DNA from: an uncultured Actinomycetes bacterium
Lineage (GTDB): Bacteria; Actinomycetota; Actinomycetes; Nanopelagicales; Nanopelagicaceae
DNA: 7,033 nucleotides
Reading direction: 5' to 3'
Assembly (NCBI GenBank): GCA_903842855.1
Contig: CAIMNT010000206.1
Location: 1 to 7,033 of the forward strand
Shown here: piece after piece, positions 6,196 through 7,033 of the stretch
Layout: each line of letters starts with the position of its first letter
Numbering within the stretch: position 1 is the first letter of the stretch
Notes under the pieces: generated by a model
What the model saw: only the letters and a program-made list of their open reading frames with translations
The model's database searches: none
Told to the model about the DNA's origin: nothing
Position numbers and translations under genes: made by a program

Positions 6196-7033
6196 TGTTG
6201 CAAGCTCTCGGTGTGCTCGCCTTTGTGGTGGCTCTACTTATCTCTGTGATGATTCACGAATTTGGCCACTTCTTCTTTGCCAAAAAATTTGGAATGAAAG
6301 TCACCGAATTCTTCTTAGGGTTTGGCTACAAGATCTGGTCATTTACTCGCGGAGAGACTGAGTTCGGCGTTAAAGCCATTCCAGCCGGTGGTTACTGCCG
6401 TATCGTCGGAATGTCGACCGAAGAGGAGTTGAGTCCTGAAGATGAACCACGTGCTTTCGTTAAAGCATCTGCACCACGCAGGTTAGTAGTCCTTGGCGCC
6501 GGATCCGTTAGCCACTTCATCATTGGATTTTTTCTGCTATTTGTAATCTTCTTTGGTATCGGTGTTTCGACTACCTTGCCCGTGATTGACCAGGTCTTGC
6601 CATGCCTCAATACCAGCGCCACTTCTAGTGCATGCACTGCGGGGGCTACGGCTTCTCCAGCCAAGAGTGCTGGGCTTCTTCCCGGGGATCGGATTCTCTC
6701 CATCAACGGAAAAGTTGTAACTGACTGGAGTAGCGATATACAAATTATTCGCAATTCAGCGGGGAAGCCGGTATCTCTCCAAATAAATCGATCGGGACAG
6801 TCGCTCTTGCTCGTCGTAACACCAAAACAGGTGACGGTTTCGGGTAAGAGTTACGGGATGCTGGGAATCATCAGCAAGATTGGCCTGCAGCGCGAAGGCG
6901 TCGTTACCTCTCTTCATGACACCTGGTCACTTGGATCAAATTTCTTCTCGACCTCTATCAAGTCTCTCATCTCACTCCCAAGCAAAGTTCCAACTCTGTT
7001 TCGACAGACATTTTTGGGAGCCAAGCGAGATGC
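6195..7033 (+). CDS. Membrane site-2 zinc metalloprotease, RseP/Rip1 type (3' end cut off by the window)
   Basis: This is the first 279 residues of an M50 family intramembrane protease, the type that cleaves anti-sigma factors during envelope stress (RseP in E. coli, Rip1 in Mycobacterium). TM1 (about 4-24) carries the zinc motif HEFGH at 21-25. It is followed by FGFG-like GFGYKIW (42-48), KAIPAGGYCRIVGM (60-73) resembling the family's membrane-reentrant strand, and TM2 (about 102-123). An extracytoplasmic PDZ domain begins near SAGLLPGDRILSINGK (158-173). Before it are Cys137 and Cys147, a pair also present at the same place in Mycobacterium Rip1 as I recall it. The third zinc ligand (the C-terminal NxxPxxDGG region) is beyond the edge. 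The ATG overlaps the dxr stop (TAATG), with AGGGGA at 6182-6187 as a likely ribosome binding site. Adjacency to dxr is the actinobacterial rip1 context. Confidence 0.93.
   Translation, partial: MLQALGVLAFVVALLISVMIHEFGHFFFAKKFGMKVTEFFLGFGYKIWSFTRGETEFGVKAIPAGGYCRIVGMSTEEELSPEDEPRAFVKASAPRRLVVLGAGSVSHFIIGFFLLFVIFFGIGVSTTLPVIDQVLPCLNTSATSSACTAGATASPAKSAGLLPGDRILSINGKVVTDWSSDIQIIRNSAGKPVSLQINRSGQSLLLVVTPKQVTVSGKSYGMLGIISKIGLQREGVVTSLHDTWSLGSNFFSTSIKSLISLPSKVPTLFRQTFLGAKRD

Noticed and set aside
6392..6754. Minus-strand open frame of 120 codons near the right end
   Set aside because: It is antisense to the protease gene, which has HExxH and PDZ features and runs open to the window edge.

Overview
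The window is a stretch of core bacterial chromosome carrying eight genes, all on the + strand and packed end to end: rpsB, tsf, pyrH, frr, cdsA, rlmN, dxr and the 5' part of a site-2 protease gene of the rseP/rip1 type. The order is the classic actinobacterial one (in Mycobacterium the same genes lead on to ispG/gcpE). uppS, which sits between frr and cdsA in many Firmicutes and Proteobacteria, is absent here. The proteins also look actinobacterial, for example the RpsB N-terminus MAVVTMRELLDSGVHFGHQT and the Rip1-like protease. By eye the base composition is close to 50% G+C, low for Actinobacteria. This would suit a streamlined freshwater lineage such as the acI/Nanopelagicales group, but that assignment is inference.

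Layout: bases 6-1679 encode ribosomal protein S2 and elongation factor Ts, separated by 3 bp. A 46-bp gap then leads to pyrH (UMP kinase), followed 26 bp later by frr (ribosome recycling factor). cdsA (CDP-diglyceride synthase) starts 25 bp after frr, and rlmN (23S rRNA/tRNA m2A methyltransferase) starts 10 bp after cdsA. dxr (first committed step of the MEP isoprenoid pathway) starts 14 bp after rlmN. The protease gene overlaps the dxr stop codon in a TAATG arrangement and runs off the right edge. No gap exceeds 50 bp and I see no Rho-independent terminator, so a single long transcription unit is plausible. The first half serves translation (S2, EF-Ts, RRF, RlmN) and pyrimidine nucleotide supply. 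The second half serves phospholipid and isoprenoid precursor supply and membrane-stress proteolysis.

I found no mobile element, CRISPR array, RNA gene or novel multi-gene system. The most notable unexplained signal is a perfect 13-bp inverted repeat around the pyrH start (1710-1722 / 1748-1760). It would bury the whole Shine-Dalgarno sequence in a hairpin whose other arm lies inside the pyrH coding sequence. Smaller points are a hairpin over the frr stop codon just upstream of a cdsA start with no visible Shine-Dalgarno, a 17-bp palindrome inside dxr, variant residues in the protease GPxxN motif, and very strong AAG lysine-codon bias limited to rpsB and tsf.
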